A stretch of 64,000 bases of DNA, taken from contig NZ_FMHI01000019.1 of NCBI RefSeq assembly GCF_900090145.1, positions 1 through 64,000 of the forward strand, read 5' to 3'. Positions 14,629 to 22,410 of the stretch are shown one piece after another. A program made the translations under genes and the position numbers. The DNA comes from Streptomyces sp. WMMB 322 (GTDB lineage Bacteria > Actinomycetota > Actinomycetes > Streptomycetales > Streptomycetaceae). The notes beneath the pieces were generated by a model. The model made no database searches and was not told where the DNA came from. It saw only the letters and a list, made by a program, of their open reading frames with translations. The stretch's first letter is position 1. Every line of letters begins with the position of its first letter.

Positions 14629-16506
14629 TCACTTCTGGGCTGCGAGCGCCTTTGCCTCCTTGTCCGAGAGGGCCTTCGGGAACGCCCGTACGTTCTTGAT
14701 GGTCCCCTCGAAGCCGCGTATGAGCTGGTCGCCCAGCCTGGCCCGGCCGACGGCGAAAACCCCCTCCGAGCTGCGGTCCCCCTCCCTGCGGACGGTCTCC
14801 TGCAGCTTCCCGTCCACGTACAGACGGATGAGGCCCTCCGGCGCGTCGTAGACGCCGGCGAGGGAGGTCCAGCGGCCGGCCCGCGGTGCGGCGTCGGACT
14901 CCGCCTCATCCGCTCGGGAGGTCTGTGTGTCCTCCCGGTGCATCCGCATCTCCCACCGGTCTTCCACCGGGTCGAACTGGAGCTGGAAGGAGCTGACTTC
15001 GGTTCCGTCCTGGCTGGCGACGGTCTGGTATTCGTCCTTGTTCCGGAGTTTCACGCGGGCCGAGACCGAGAAGCTGCTGTCGGTGTCGAACACGGGGTCC
15101 TGCGTGGCCACCGACTGCTTCCCGAAGAACGCCACGCCGCCGTCCTTGCGGGGTTTCGGCTGCGGATCGCCGATGAGCGTCCCGTCCCGGTCGTTGCCGG
15201 TGCTGTCCGGGGCCACGTCGCCCTTGACGTCGTCGAAGAGCCACTCCAGGCTCGCGCCCCGCACCCGCGGTCCGGGCGTACGTCCGTCCTGCCCGCCGGG
15301 AGCCTGCGAAGAAGATCCGGGCGACGACGGCGAGCCGGTGGGCGAACCCGACGGGCCGGACCCGCCCGACTTCGACGGTTCCGGATCGGTGGGGGTCTCC
15401 TTCGCCGGAGGTGCACCGCTGCTCACAGGCAGCCGGGAGCCGAGCTCCGGAGCGTAGGCGAACGCTGCCACGAGTGAACACACGCTCAGGGCGCCGACGG
15501 CCAGCGTGAGCCGTCCGGACCGGACCCTGAACCCGCCGGTGTTCCGCTCGGCGAGTCCCGTTCTCCCCAGCATGTCCCATGTGGCCCTGCCGAGCGCACC
15601 CCGGTGGTCGCCGGGAGGCGGAACAGTCCCCTCAGCAGCGGCTCCCGGGGCGGGAGCCGCCCCTTCCCCTCCGGGGACGGCGACCGTCGCGGAGGTCGCT
15701 TCCGCCTGCCGGGCAGCGGCGTAGGCACTGCCTCCCCAGGGCAGCAGGGCTTCCACCAGGAGTTCGCCGAAGTCCGTGTACATGCGCCGGAGATCGGCGA
15801 CCGCGCGGGAGCAGTAGTGACACTGCTGAAGGTGCGGCACCACGTCCGCCGTATTGCCGCCCCTCTGGTCCGCATAGGCCATGACCATCCGGTGGAAACG
15901 ACGGCAGTCGTCCGTCATCCCGTCGAGGTGAATCTGCTCGTAGGCGTGGTAGAAGTCCCTGTACGCGCGCCTGAGCAGTGCCGAAATCTCCTGGGAATCG
16001 GGGGAGTCGGAGCCAAGGAGGCGCCCGATGAAGCCGTCGTCGGCGTGTTCCACCAGGTGATGCCACATCGCCGCCTGGAGGTTGGCCGGCAGCGCGTCGA
16101 ACGCCTCGGTGACCGTCGATCCGCCGAGGGGCAGCGTGACTCCGCCCCCGTCCGCGAAGGCCGGATCCGGAACGGTCAGCGGCATGCCCAGCCACCCGGC
16201 CAAGTCCGCGTCGAGCACGTCGTTTCGACTCGTGCCGGCCGTTTCGGCAGCCGCCCGGAGCACCGAGGCCAATGCACGGGGGCGCAGCGCCCCGGTCCCG
16301 CCTGTGCCGTGCGGCCACATGGCGAGCTGCCAGGCACGCTCGGCCAGTTGGTCCCCTGCGGCTTCGTCGCTCACGCACAGGGCGGCGAGCTTGCGGACAG
16401 CACCGAAGTGGCGGCGCCTCAGTTCGGTCAGTGCCGCGGCGGCCGGCTCCCCGCCGCCGTGTACGAGTTCGGCCAGTTCGATGTCGGACAGCCACTCGGG
16501 TTCCAT
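14629..16506 (-). CDS. membrane protein with sigma-factor-like, zinc-finger and LamG domains
   Basis: A 625-residue multi-domain protein. Residues 1-100 resemble sigma-70 region 2 (ALTELRRRHFGAVRKLA, DQLAERAWQLAMW). Residues 130-200 resemble region 4 (EAFDALPANLQAAMWHHLVE). A zinc-finger anti-sigma-like motif follows, with H225, C229 and C232 in PHLQQCHYCSRA. One membrane helix is at about 333-352, then a Ser/Pro/Gly-rich linker, then a concanavalin/LamG domain to the end (KGDVAPDSTGNDRDGTLIG, RLYVDGKLQE). ATG 16506 is chosen for the GGGGGG upstream. It looks like a sensor with an external glycan-binding part and an internal transcription-related part, which is inference. Confidence 0.7.
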   Translation of the reverse strand: MEPEWLSDIELAELVHGGGEPAAAALTELRRRHFGAVRKLAALCVSDEAAGDQLAERAWQLAMWPHGTGGTGALRPRALASVLRAAAETAGTSRNDVLDADLAGWLGMPLTVPDPAFADGGGVTLPLGGSTVTEAFDALPANLQAAMWHHLVEHADDGFIGRLLGSDSPDSQEISALLRRAYRDFYHAYEQIHLDGMTDDCRRFHRMVMAYADQRGGNTADVVPHLQQCHYCSRAVADLRRMYTDFGELLVEALLPWGGSAYAAARQAEATSATVAVPGGEGAAPAPGAAAEGTVPPPGDHRGALGRATWDMLGRTGLAERNTGGFRVRSGRLTLAVGALSVCSLVAAFAYAPELGSRLPVSSGAPPAKETPTDPEPSKSGGSGPSGSPTGSPSSPGSSSQAPGGQDGRTPGPRVRGASLEWLFDDVKGDVAPDSTGNDRDGTLIGDPQPKPRKDGGVAFFGKQSVATQDPVFDTDSSFSVSARVKLRNKDEYQTVASQDGTEVSSFQLQFDPVEDRWEMRMHREDTQTSRADEAESDAAPRAGRWTSLAGVYDAPEGLIRLYVDGKLQETVRREGDRSSEGVFAVGRARLGDQLIRGFEGTIKNVRAFPKALSDKEAKALAAQK

Positions 16507-16943
16507 CCGTAACCCCCCATCGGTCAAGGCGTGGCGTCAGGAGCGGGAAGCCGACGGGCGGGCCGGCGAGTGGGGCAGCAGCGACGTCCACGCTCGTCGG
16601 CCCCCACGACCCACCCCGAGGTCGCGGGAACGGGCGGGTTGCCCGTTCCGCCGGGCGCGCCGGCCGTCCTCCGCGATTCAACCAGTCGTCCCTCATGGGG
16701 TGGTGTCAGGCCCGGACCGCGATACGCATGCCCTCACGCTCCCTGCCTACGGTATCGACCGCCGCGGACGGTACGGCTCCAGGCGCTGAATTTGGCACAG
16801 ATCGACAAGGGTTCCGCAGGTTACCTCTCGGTTGCGCGGGTGGTCAGGCCCCTTGGCCGGCCCGGTGGCCCCCGCCGGGACTGTTTCCATTCCCGTCCGC
16901 GGGGCTACCCAGTACGCCGACATCGCTGAGAAGGGAGACGAGG
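16507..16943. other. 437-bp divergent intergenic region
   Basis: It separates the LamG membrane protein (leftward) from the DUF3140 gene (rightward), so both promoters should lie here. I see no near-consensus hexamers, hairpin or short gene. Confidence 0.4.
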
Positions 16944-17318
16944 ATGGCCGGCATCTCCTCGCAGGAGCTGGAGGACCTGTGGAACGAGTTCCATGCGGTG
17001 GTGAACATGACGTCCTGCGAACTGGACGAGTGGCTCATGACGCGCTCCGCCGGTGAGGACAGCGAAGCGCTGCCGGATCAGGCGGGCACCCGGAACGGCC
17101 GCCACGTGCTGAGCATTCTCGGCAAGCGCCGGGCCGACCTCACCGATGACGACCTGCGCGTCATGCGCAAGGTCGTCGACACCGTCAGCTCCGAGCGTGG
17201 CGTCGACATGGAACCCACCGCAGGTCAGCCGAACTGGCGCCACCGTCTGATGACGCTCGGGCACGACCCGTTGAAGCCGCTCACCTCGGACGAGGGCGCC
17301 TCCCGTTCGCAGCGGTGA
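16944..17318 (+). CDS. DUF3140 protein
   Basis: A 124-residue DUF3140 protein, common in actinobacteria and of unknown function. It is soluble, helical and charged, with LEDLWNEFHAVVNMTSCELDEWL at the start of the gene product's core and WRHRLMTLGHDPLK near the end. The ATG at 16944 is preceded by AGGGAGACGAGG. Distant members are described as DNA-binding-like, but nothing here proves that. Confidence 0.75.
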   Translation: MAGISSQELEDLWNEFHAVVNMTSCELDEWLMTRSAGEDSEALPDQAGTRNGRHVLSILGKRRADLTDDDLRVMRKVVDTVSSERGVDMEPTAGQPNWRHRLMTLGHDPLKPLTSDEGASRSQR

Positions 17319-17723
17319 TCGGCCTGTGCGTTGCGGGCGGGCCGCAGCAGCGCGGAACCCGCGGGCGGCCCGTATCTCCGGCGGCGGCCCCCGGTGCGGG
17401 ATCCCGGTGCCGGCCCCCGGCGCGCACAGGACCGCGGGCCGGCGCGCGGCGCGCCCAACTGCTCGACTTCGCCGGGGCGTTGGGCGGTGCGGCCCCGTCG
17501 GCCGGTTCTCCGCCCGTCGCCCCGTCCCTGACGGAAAAGCTCAACACCACACCGTTCAGGACCCGTTGACCGGATCGCGGGACGACGGTCCGACGTGACC
17601 GCCCGTCCGGTGTGCGGCCGCCGTGCCCTTCCGAGCGCGAGGGTGGATTCCCCGCCGGGAGCGGGGGTACCCCGGCCAACGTTCTCTCTCCAACCCGACT
17701 GTTCGAAGGGATACCCCGGGACG
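17319..17723. other. 405-bp spacer upstream of the CDF transporter
   Basis: It carries no supported gene. It contains the DosR-like dyad at 17576-17594, listed separately, and is probably the control region of the transporter. Confidence 0.45.
17576..17594. promoter_or_regulatory. candidate DosR/DevR-type box
   Basis: GCGGGACGACGGTCCGAC contains GGGAC (17579-17583), four bases, then GTCC (17588-17591). This is the core of the mycobacterial DosR consensus TTSGGGACTWWAGTCSSAA, with the last half-site base changed. It lies about 130 bases before the CDF transporter start. GC-rich chance matches are possible. Confidence 0.35.
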
Positions 17724-18767
17724 ATGGCCACACCTGACGGCGCCGCTTCCACGGCGAGTGCGGACGCAGCGGACGAGGCCCCCGGAAGCCGGGACGGGGA
17801 GACCCGCGGCACGGTCTTCGTGGCGATGGGCGCCAACCTCGTCATAGCCGGGGCGAAGGTCGCCGGCGGGATCGTGAGCGGCTCCTCGGCGCTGCTGTCG
17901 GAAGCCGCTCACTCGGTGGCCGACAGCCTCAACGAGGTCTTTCTGCTGGCCGCCCTCCGGCGCAGCAAGAAGCGGCCCGACAGCAGGCACCCCTTCGGCT
18001 ACGGCAAGGAACGCTACTTCTGGTCCCTGCTCGCCGCTGTGGGCATCTTCGTCATGGGTGGCTGCTTCTCCTTCTACCAGGGCATTCACGCGCTCGGCAG
18101 CTCCGGCGGAGGTCCGTCGGGCGGCTACCTCGTCGCCGTCCTCATCCTTGTCGTCGCGGGCCTGATGGAGGGCACATCCCTCGCGAGGGCGCTCTGGCAG
18201 GTCCGCTGCGAGGCCAGGGGGAAGGGCAGAGGCTTCCTGAAGCAGCTGCGCAACGGTGACGACCCGGCCCTGCGTACGGTCATCGGCGAGGACGCCGGCG
18301 CCGTCACAGGCGTCCTGCTCGCCCTGGGCGGGATCTTTCTGCACCTGGCCACCGGCGACGGCAGGTGGGAAGGCGTCGCCTCCCTGGCCATCGCGCTGCT
18401 GCTGGTCTACATCGCCTACGGCCTCGGCAGGGACGCCCGCGGACAGCTCGTGGGGGAGGCGGTCAGCCACCGGGTCCGGCGGGAGGTCCATGCCTTCCTC
18501 GACCGTCAGCCGGAGATCGACGCGGTGACGGCTCTGCTCACCATGCGCCTCAGCCCGGACTCGGCGCTGCTGGCGGCACGGGTCGACCTCGTGCCCGGCG
18601 CGGACAGCGAGGAGGTCGAGGAGGTCGCCGTCCGCATCAAGAGCGAGATCGCCGAGCGCTGGAGCGAAGTCGACCACGTCTTCCTCGACATCACCGACGC
18701 AGGAGCCTCCGGCCGCCTGCACGCCCAGCAGCTGCGCCGCGATCTGAGCCCGCAGGCGGATTCGTGA
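17724..18767 (+). CDS. cation diffusion facilitator (CDF) transporter
   Basis: A 347-residue CDF antiporter, expected to export a divalent metal (Zn, Fe, Mn, Co or Ni) in exchange for protons. The metal-site helix SEAAHSVADSLNE (HxxxD) and its partner IGEDAGAVTGV are present, with about six hydrophobic helices. A C-terminal cytoplasmic dimer domain follows (DAVTALLTMRLSPDSALLAARV, about 260-340). ATG 17724 is chosen over an upstream in-frame start because the family core begins shortly after it. It heads a group of stress-type genes; the metal cannot be read from sequence. Confidence 0.85.
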   Translation: MATPDGAASTASADAADEAPGSRDGETRGTVFVAMGANLVIAGAKVAGGIVSGSSALLSEAAHSVADSLNEVFLLAALRRSKKRPDSRHPFGYGKERYFWSLLAAVGIFVMGGCFSFYQGIHALGSSGGGPSGGYLVAVLILVVAGLMEGTSLARALWQVRCEARGKGRGFLKQLRNGDDPALRTVIGEDAGAVTGVLLALGGIFLHLATGDGRWEGVASLAIALLLVYIAYGLGRDARGQLVGEAVSHRVRREVHAFLDRQPEIDAVTALLTMRLSPDSALLAARVDLVPGADSEEVEEVAVRIKSEIAERWSEVDHVFLDITDAGASGRLHAQQLRRDLSPQADS

Positions 18768-18786
18768 CGGCCGCACCAGGGGCTCG

Positions 18787-18999
18787 TCACCGTCCGGGGT
18801 GTCCGGGGTCTTCCGGAAAGTGGTGGACGTGCGCGTCCGGGCCCGGGAAGACGAGAGACACGCGTCCGGTGTCCGACCAGCGCACGTCGTAGGGCGGCTC
18901 GCCGTCCTCGCGGTGGAGACCGACGATCTCGCCGTCGCGGCGCGGTGTCCCGGCACTCGGACTCTCCACGATCAGGCGGTCACCGACGCTCGCCTTCAT
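18787..18999 (-). CDS. DUF1918 protein
   Basis: A 70-residue SH3-like small protein with the DUF1918 pattern MKASVGDRLIVES, RRDGEIVGLHREDGEPPYDV and RWSDTGRVSLVFPGPDA. To my knowledge the mycobacterial members include Rv0569, a DosR-regulon gene, and Rv2302; their function is unknown. It ends 19 bp from the CDF stop (convergent) and lies 33 bp after the acyl carrier protein gene, probably in one transcript. Confidence 0.85.
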   Translation of the reverse strand: MKASVGDRLIVESPSAGTPRRDGEIVGLHREDGEPPYDVRWSDTGRVSLVFPGPDAHVHHFPEDPGHPGR

Positions 19000-19032
19000 C
19001 GCAATGCCTCCTCATCGGCCGGTGGCGGCCCG

Positions 19033-19278
19033 TCAGGCGCCGTGTGTGACGAGGAAGTCGGCGCTGCTGGACAGAGTGGCCAGGTGGGGATAGTCGTCCT
19101 CGTCGATGCGCAGACCGGTGCGTTCGATGAGGACTTCGACGATGCCGAGGAAGTCCATGGAGTCGATGTCCAGCGTCTCGCGGAGGGGCTCGTCGGGCGA
19201 GAGCCGGGTGAAGTCGGCGTCCGGTACCACCCGCAGGATGGACTCCTTGACCTTCTCCAGCGCTTCGTCGTGGTCCAC
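19033..19278 (-). CDS. free-standing acyl carrier protein
   Basis: An 81-residue acyl carrier protein. The phosphopantetheine site is Ser40 in LDIDSMDFLGIVEVL, and the protein is acidic with the four-helix ACP pattern. No ketosynthase, adenylation domain or acyltransferase is nearby, so the acyl chain it carries is unknown. Its partner on the same transcript is a DUF1918 protein, which is an odd pairing. It could serve a distant synthase or a stress-related acylation. Confidence 0.8.
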   Translation of the reverse strand: MDHDEALEKVKESILRVVPDADFTRLSPDEPLRETLDIDSMDFLGIVEVLIERTGLRIDEDDYPHLATLSSSADFLVTHGA

Positions 19279-19892
19279 AACTCCTCCGGATTCTGCGGCA
19301 GGCGGCCCACCGGGGCGACTTGGGGCGGGTGGATGACCCCCCGAGAACGTGCGACGGTCATGGGGGGTGAGGTTCGGCGTGCGGGTGGCCGGGCCCGTTT
19401 CCGGATGGTTTGCCGGTCATGGCCTCAAGGATCGGTCACGTGAGCGCCCTCCGCGCGCTGAGTGCCGCATGGGCGGCCGCGCCCGGCAAGGGCACGGCAC
19501 GGCCGTCCGCCGCAGGCTGCACCTGGCGTTGATCGCGGACTTCTGTACCGCAGCGCGGAGTTGGGCCGCCGTTCTGCACGGCCGCAGCTCTGCGGGGCCG
19601 CAGGACACGGGCCGCAGGGCGCCGACCGGTGCGGGGGCCCGGCGCCGGGCCGGTGCCGGGCCCGCCTGTGCCTGGCGGGCGCAGGGGCCGGCGCAGCCGC
19701 TTGGTCCGTCGCGGTCGCGCAGCGGGACGGCAGTGGCCCCCGGGGGCCGCCCGGCCCCGGGACCTTCGGCCCTGCTTTCGCGCGCCGGGGGCTACGAGCG
19801 CGGAAACCGGAAACCCCGGGCGGTGCAAGGTCACGCCCGTCTGCCGGCGGGCCGTGAACCGCTCACCGATCCGGCAGCGTACGGAGGTCCAC
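19279..19892. other. 614-bp divergent control region
   Basis: It lies between the ACP gene (leftward) and the rightward small-gene/CBS operon. No gene is supported. It contains an ATGACC...GGTCAT inverted repeat with a 17-base gap near 19330-19362, and the GGGAC dyad at 19757 listed separately. Confidence 0.45.
19757..19775. promoter_or_regulatory. second candidate DosR/DevR-type box
   Basis: CCGGGACCTTCGGCCCTGC contains GGGAC, four bases, then GGCCC: one mismatch to the GGGAC-N4-GTCCC core. It lies about 120 bases before the small-protein/CBS operon, the same distance as the box before the CDF gene. Confidence 0.3.
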
Positions 19893-20108
19893 ATGAGCGA
19901 GTACCGCCCATACGGGACGGGCCCCCCGAAGACTCAGCAGGAAGAGCGGATCTCCCTGCTGGAGGCGCAGGTCTCGACGCTCGCGGACGCCGTCCGGGCG
20001 CTTGCCACGAGCCTGGAGAGCATCCCCACCAAGGACGTCTCCCACGTGGACGAGGCCGCTCGGGGCGCGCGGATGGCGCACGAGATCCTTCTCGCCCGGA
20101 ACCTGTGA
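19893..20108 (+). CDS. small helical protein of unknown function
   Basis: A 71-residue protein that I do not recognise. The ATG at 19893 follows CGGAGG. The middle (about 15-45: EERISLLEAQVSTLADAVRAL) is a heptad-type amphipathic helix able to form a coiled coil. A short basic/acidic tail ends in ILLARNL. It lies 43 bases before the CBS gene on the same strand and is probably co-transcribed with it. Confidence 0.6.
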   Translation: MSEYRPYGTGPPKTQQEERISLLEAQVSTLADAVRALATSLESIPTKDVSHVDEAARGARMAHEILLARNL

Positions 20109-20151
20109 CATGCCGCGTGCCGAGGAGGACAGAGCCGAGGAGGACAGAGAC

Positions 20152-20610
20152 ATGACGCAGATCGGCTACGCCATGAGCACGCCGCCGGCCAGTGTCGCCC
20201 CCAGCGCTTCCCTGGCGGAGGCGGCGCGGCACATGGCCGACGCGCGGGTCGGAGCCCTGCCCGTGGTCGAGGACGACCATGTCGTCGGCCTGCTCACCGA
20301 CCGTGACCTGGTCGTACGTGCCATGGCCAGCGGACTGGCACCGGAGACGGACGTGCGTACGGTCATGTCCTCGGATCCGGTGACCGTCGACGTCGGCACG
20401 GCCGTTCCGGCGGCTCAGCACGCCATGCGGTCCATCGGCGCCCGCCACCTTCCCGTGACCGAGAACGGCAGGCTGGCCGGGATGGTCTCCTTCGACGACC
20501 TGTTCTGCTACCTCACCAGCCAGCAGGTGGAACTCGCGGACGTGGTCGACGCGGCCCGCGAGGCCCGCGACCCCCTCCGCGTCCGCCGGAATGAGACGGT
20601 CACGGACTGA
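20152..20610 (+). CDS. two-CBS-domain protein (HRP1-like)
   Basis: A 152-residue protein made of a tandem CBS pair: first MSTPPASVAPSASLAEAARHM to LPVVEDDHVVGLLTDRDLV, second VMSSDPVTVDVGTAVPAAQH to LPVTENGRLAGMVSFDDL. Size and layout match mycobacterial HRP1 (Rv2626c), a hypoxia-induced DosR-regulon protein. CBS pairs bind adenosyl ligands. ATG 20152 is chosen for the GAGGAGG upstream; ATG 20110 is in frame but less well served. It overlaps the next gene by 20 bases. Confidence 0.85.
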   Translation: MTQIGYAMSTPPASVAPSASLAEAARHMADARVGALPVVEDDHVVGLLTDRDLVVRAMASGLAPETDVRTVMSSDPVTVDVGTAVPAAQHAMRSIGARHLPVTENGRLAGMVSFDDLFCYLTSQQVELADVVDAAREARDPLRVRRNETVTD

Positions 20611-21310
20611 CGCCGGCAGGCGATCCGCCGCAGCGGTGGCGCCCGGCCCGCTGCGGCTCACTCTGCTCGGGGTCGGTGCGATGAACTCGCCGCGCTTCGC
20701 CCCCGCCGGTCTGCTCCTGCGCCACGGTGGCCACCGCGTCGTCTTCGACGGAGGTCCCGGGGCGGGGCCTCCGGTGCGTCCTGAAGCGTGGCTGGTCACC
20801 GACGAACACGCCGAGCTCCGTTCAGAGCTGCGCCGTATGGCCGCCGGAGACGGCCTCGTCGCCCACGCGGGAGACCTCGACCTGGACGGCGGGGGAGCGG
20901 GCGGCCCCGGGCGCGCCGGGCTGCCGGTGTCCGTGCGGGCCTGTCCCGTCGTGCACACCTCGCATTCCGCGTACGGCTACCGCATCGAATGCGGCGGTCT
21001 GCTGGCAGTGTGGGCGCCGGAGTTCAAGGACTTCCCGGAGTGGGCCGCGGGCGCGGACCTGCTGTTCGCCGACGCGTCGTCCTGGAACCGCCCGATCCGC
21101 TTCCGCGGAGGAGCCGGCGGTCACGCGAGCGTGCACCAGGTCGGGGCGGAGGCCGTCAGGCACGGGGTACGGAGAGTCGTGTACGCCCACATCGGGCGGC
21201 CCTGCATCCGTGCGATGGACGCGGGGCTGACGCCGGAGGTGGGTGAGTGGGGCCGGGAGGGGCGGACCTACACCCTCCGCCCACGTCCCGGGGAGGGGCC
21301 CGGGGACTGA
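20591..21310 (+). CDS. metallo-beta-lactamase-fold-like protein lacking the usual metal motif
   Basis: A 239-residue protein with MBL-fold character (LRLTLLGVGAMNSPRFAPAG at the start, GHRVVFDGGPG, AYGYRIECGGLLAVWAPE, LLFADASSWN, VVYAHIGRP). The canonical HxHxDH is absent: TDEHAELRSEL stands in its place. The later His (GGHAS, YAHIG) are kept. It may bind one metal or be non-catalytic. The ATG at 20591 lies inside the CBS gene end, which suggests coupling. Its 3' end overlaps the convergent phosphoribosyltransferase by about 43 bases. Confidence 0.6.
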   Translation: MRRSRTDAGRRSAAAVAPGPLRLTLLGVGAMNSPRFAPAGLLLRHGGHRVVFDGGPGAGPPVRPEAWLVTDEHAELRSELRRMAAGDGLVAHAGDLDLDGGGAGGPGRAGLPVSVRACPVVHTSHSAYGYRIECGGLLAVWAPEFKDFPEWAAGADLLFADASSWNRPIRFRGGAGGHASVHQVGAEAVRHGVRRVVYAHIGRPCIRAMDAGLTPEVGEWGREGRTYTLRPRPGEGPGD

Positions 21311-21981
21311 CCCGGTGAGTGACCCGAAGACTGAGAGGCCATCGGGCCGGCCGGGGCGGCTTCCAGGCAGGCGACGACCTCGTCGTCCTCGGTCTGGGCG
21401 AAGTCGGCGTAGAACTGTCCCACTCCGAAGAAGTCGCGCGGTGCGTGCAGGCTGATGAGTTCGTCCGCGTCGTCGCCCAGCCGGGTGGTCCAGTCGTACG
21501 GCGCCACCGGCACGGCCAGCGCGATCCGTGCGGCTCCCCGGGCGCGGGCGATCCGGCAGGCAGCGCGTGCCGTCGAGCCCGTGGCCACCCCGTCGTCCAC
21601 CACCAGGACCGTCCGGTTCTCCAGCCGCAGCGGCTCCCGCCCGCCCCGGTACTGCCGGGCGCGGCTCTCCAGGATCTTCCGTTCCCGGGCCTCGGCACGG
21701 TCCAGCTGGTCAGGGGTGATGCGCGCCGTGCGCATCACCTCGTCGTTCGTCACGCGCACGCCGCCCTCGCCGATCGCGCCCATCGCCAACTCCGGCTGGG
21801 ACGGCAGCCCGAGTTTCCGCACCAGGCACACATCCAGTGGTGCGTCCAGCGCCGAGGCGACTTCCGCGGCGACCGGCACCCCTCCGCGGGGCAGTCCCAG
21901 TACCACCACGCCGGTGCCCCGGAGGTGCTCCAGCCGGGCGGCGAGCCGGCGGCCGGCGGTACGACGGTCCTCGAAGAACAC
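21268..21981 (-). CDS. phosphoribosyltransferase-family protein
   Basis: A 237-residue type I PRTase-fold protein. The PRPP loop is VLVVDDGVATGSTA at about 128-141, and LGLPRGGVPVAAEVA and VRKLGLPSQPELAMGAIGE are typical of the actinobacterial stand-alone family. GTG 21981 is chosen because GGGAG lies eight bases upstream and the fold begins at VFFEDR. Related proteins or domains (such as the one in Rv0571c) belong to the mycobacterial DosR regulon. The base substrate is unknown. The Ser/Pro/Gly-rich tail after residue 215 is low complexity. Confidence 0.8.
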   Translation of the reverse strand: MFFEDRRTAGRRLAARLEHLRGTGVVVLGLPRGGVPVAAEVASALDAPLDVCLVRKLGLPSQPELAMGAIGEGGVRVTNDEVMRTARITPDQLDRAEARERKILESRARQYRGGREPLRLENRTVLVVDDGVATGSTARAACRIARARGAARIALAVPVAPYDWTTRLGDDADELISLHAPRDFFGVGQFYADFAQTEDDEVVACLEAAPAGPMASQSSGHSPGQSPGPSPGRGRRV

Positions 21982-22272
21982 GATCCGGCTCCCTTCCGGG
22001 AGGAATGGGCAACCCCACGACGGCCGCTCGTCCGTCCCTGTGCCTCCATGTTCACTCCGGCAGGGAGCTGACGCCCGTCGCGCGCGAGGGCTCCGCCCCT
22101 CTGCGGGGTGCGGGTGCCGCCCTCGCGCGGGTGCGGGGCGGCACGACCCGCGTGAGGATGGAGCAAGGACTCGTCGCATCACGTCCGACTCGGTCACGTC
22201 GCCGGGGCAGCGCCCCCGCATTCGCGGGCCCGCCCCGCACCCACGTGGCCCTGCCGCTCGAGGAGGCATCCC
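21982..22272. other. 291-bp divergent spacer with hairpin
   Basis: It separates the phosphoribosyltransferase from the small reading frame before the kinase. A 9-bp stem (GTGCCGCCC 22114-22122 and GGGCGGCAC 22136-22144) is present. No clear promoter hexamers or DosR-like box could be found. Confidence 0.4.
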
Positions 22273-22410
22273 ATGGACCGAGGACAGGCCCTGGTCCTCA
22301 CCGGGGGCCCGGACGGCTCCTCCGGAACGCTCGGCGCCCCGGGGCCGGTGGCCCGGGCCGGCTGCCCGTCGCGTCCCTGGGCGCCTCCCGTGGTCCTCGC
22401 TCATGGCTGA
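22273..22410 (+). CDS. possible 45-residue upstream reading frame coupled to the kinase
   Basis: ATG 22273 has a perfect AGGAGG six bases upstream, the best ribosome binding site in the area. The frame runs 45 codons (MDRGQALVLTGGPDGSSG at its start) and its TGA overlaps the kinase ATG (ATGGCTGA). The kinase ATG itself has no good ribosome binding site. The peptide resembles nothing I know. It may be a leader for coupling, or the remnant of a former longer N terminus. Confidence 0.4.
   Translation: MDRGQALVLTGGPDGSSGTLGAPGPVARAGCPSRPWAPPVVLAHG

Noticed and set aside
13811..14699. Overlapping frames of 100-270 codons on both strands
   Set aside because: They lack ribosome binding sites and protein-like composition, and none resembles the XRE regulator expected beside DUF397.
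19033..19278. ACP taken as a sign of a polyketide or non-ribosomal peptide cluster
   Set aside because: No ketosynthase, adenylation, condensation or acyltransferase gene is within the window.
19330..19362. ATGACC...GGTCAT inverted repeat as a DosR box before the ACP gene
   Set aside because: The 17-base gap and the lack of the GGAC core do not fit the DosR pattern; it is noted only as a dyad.
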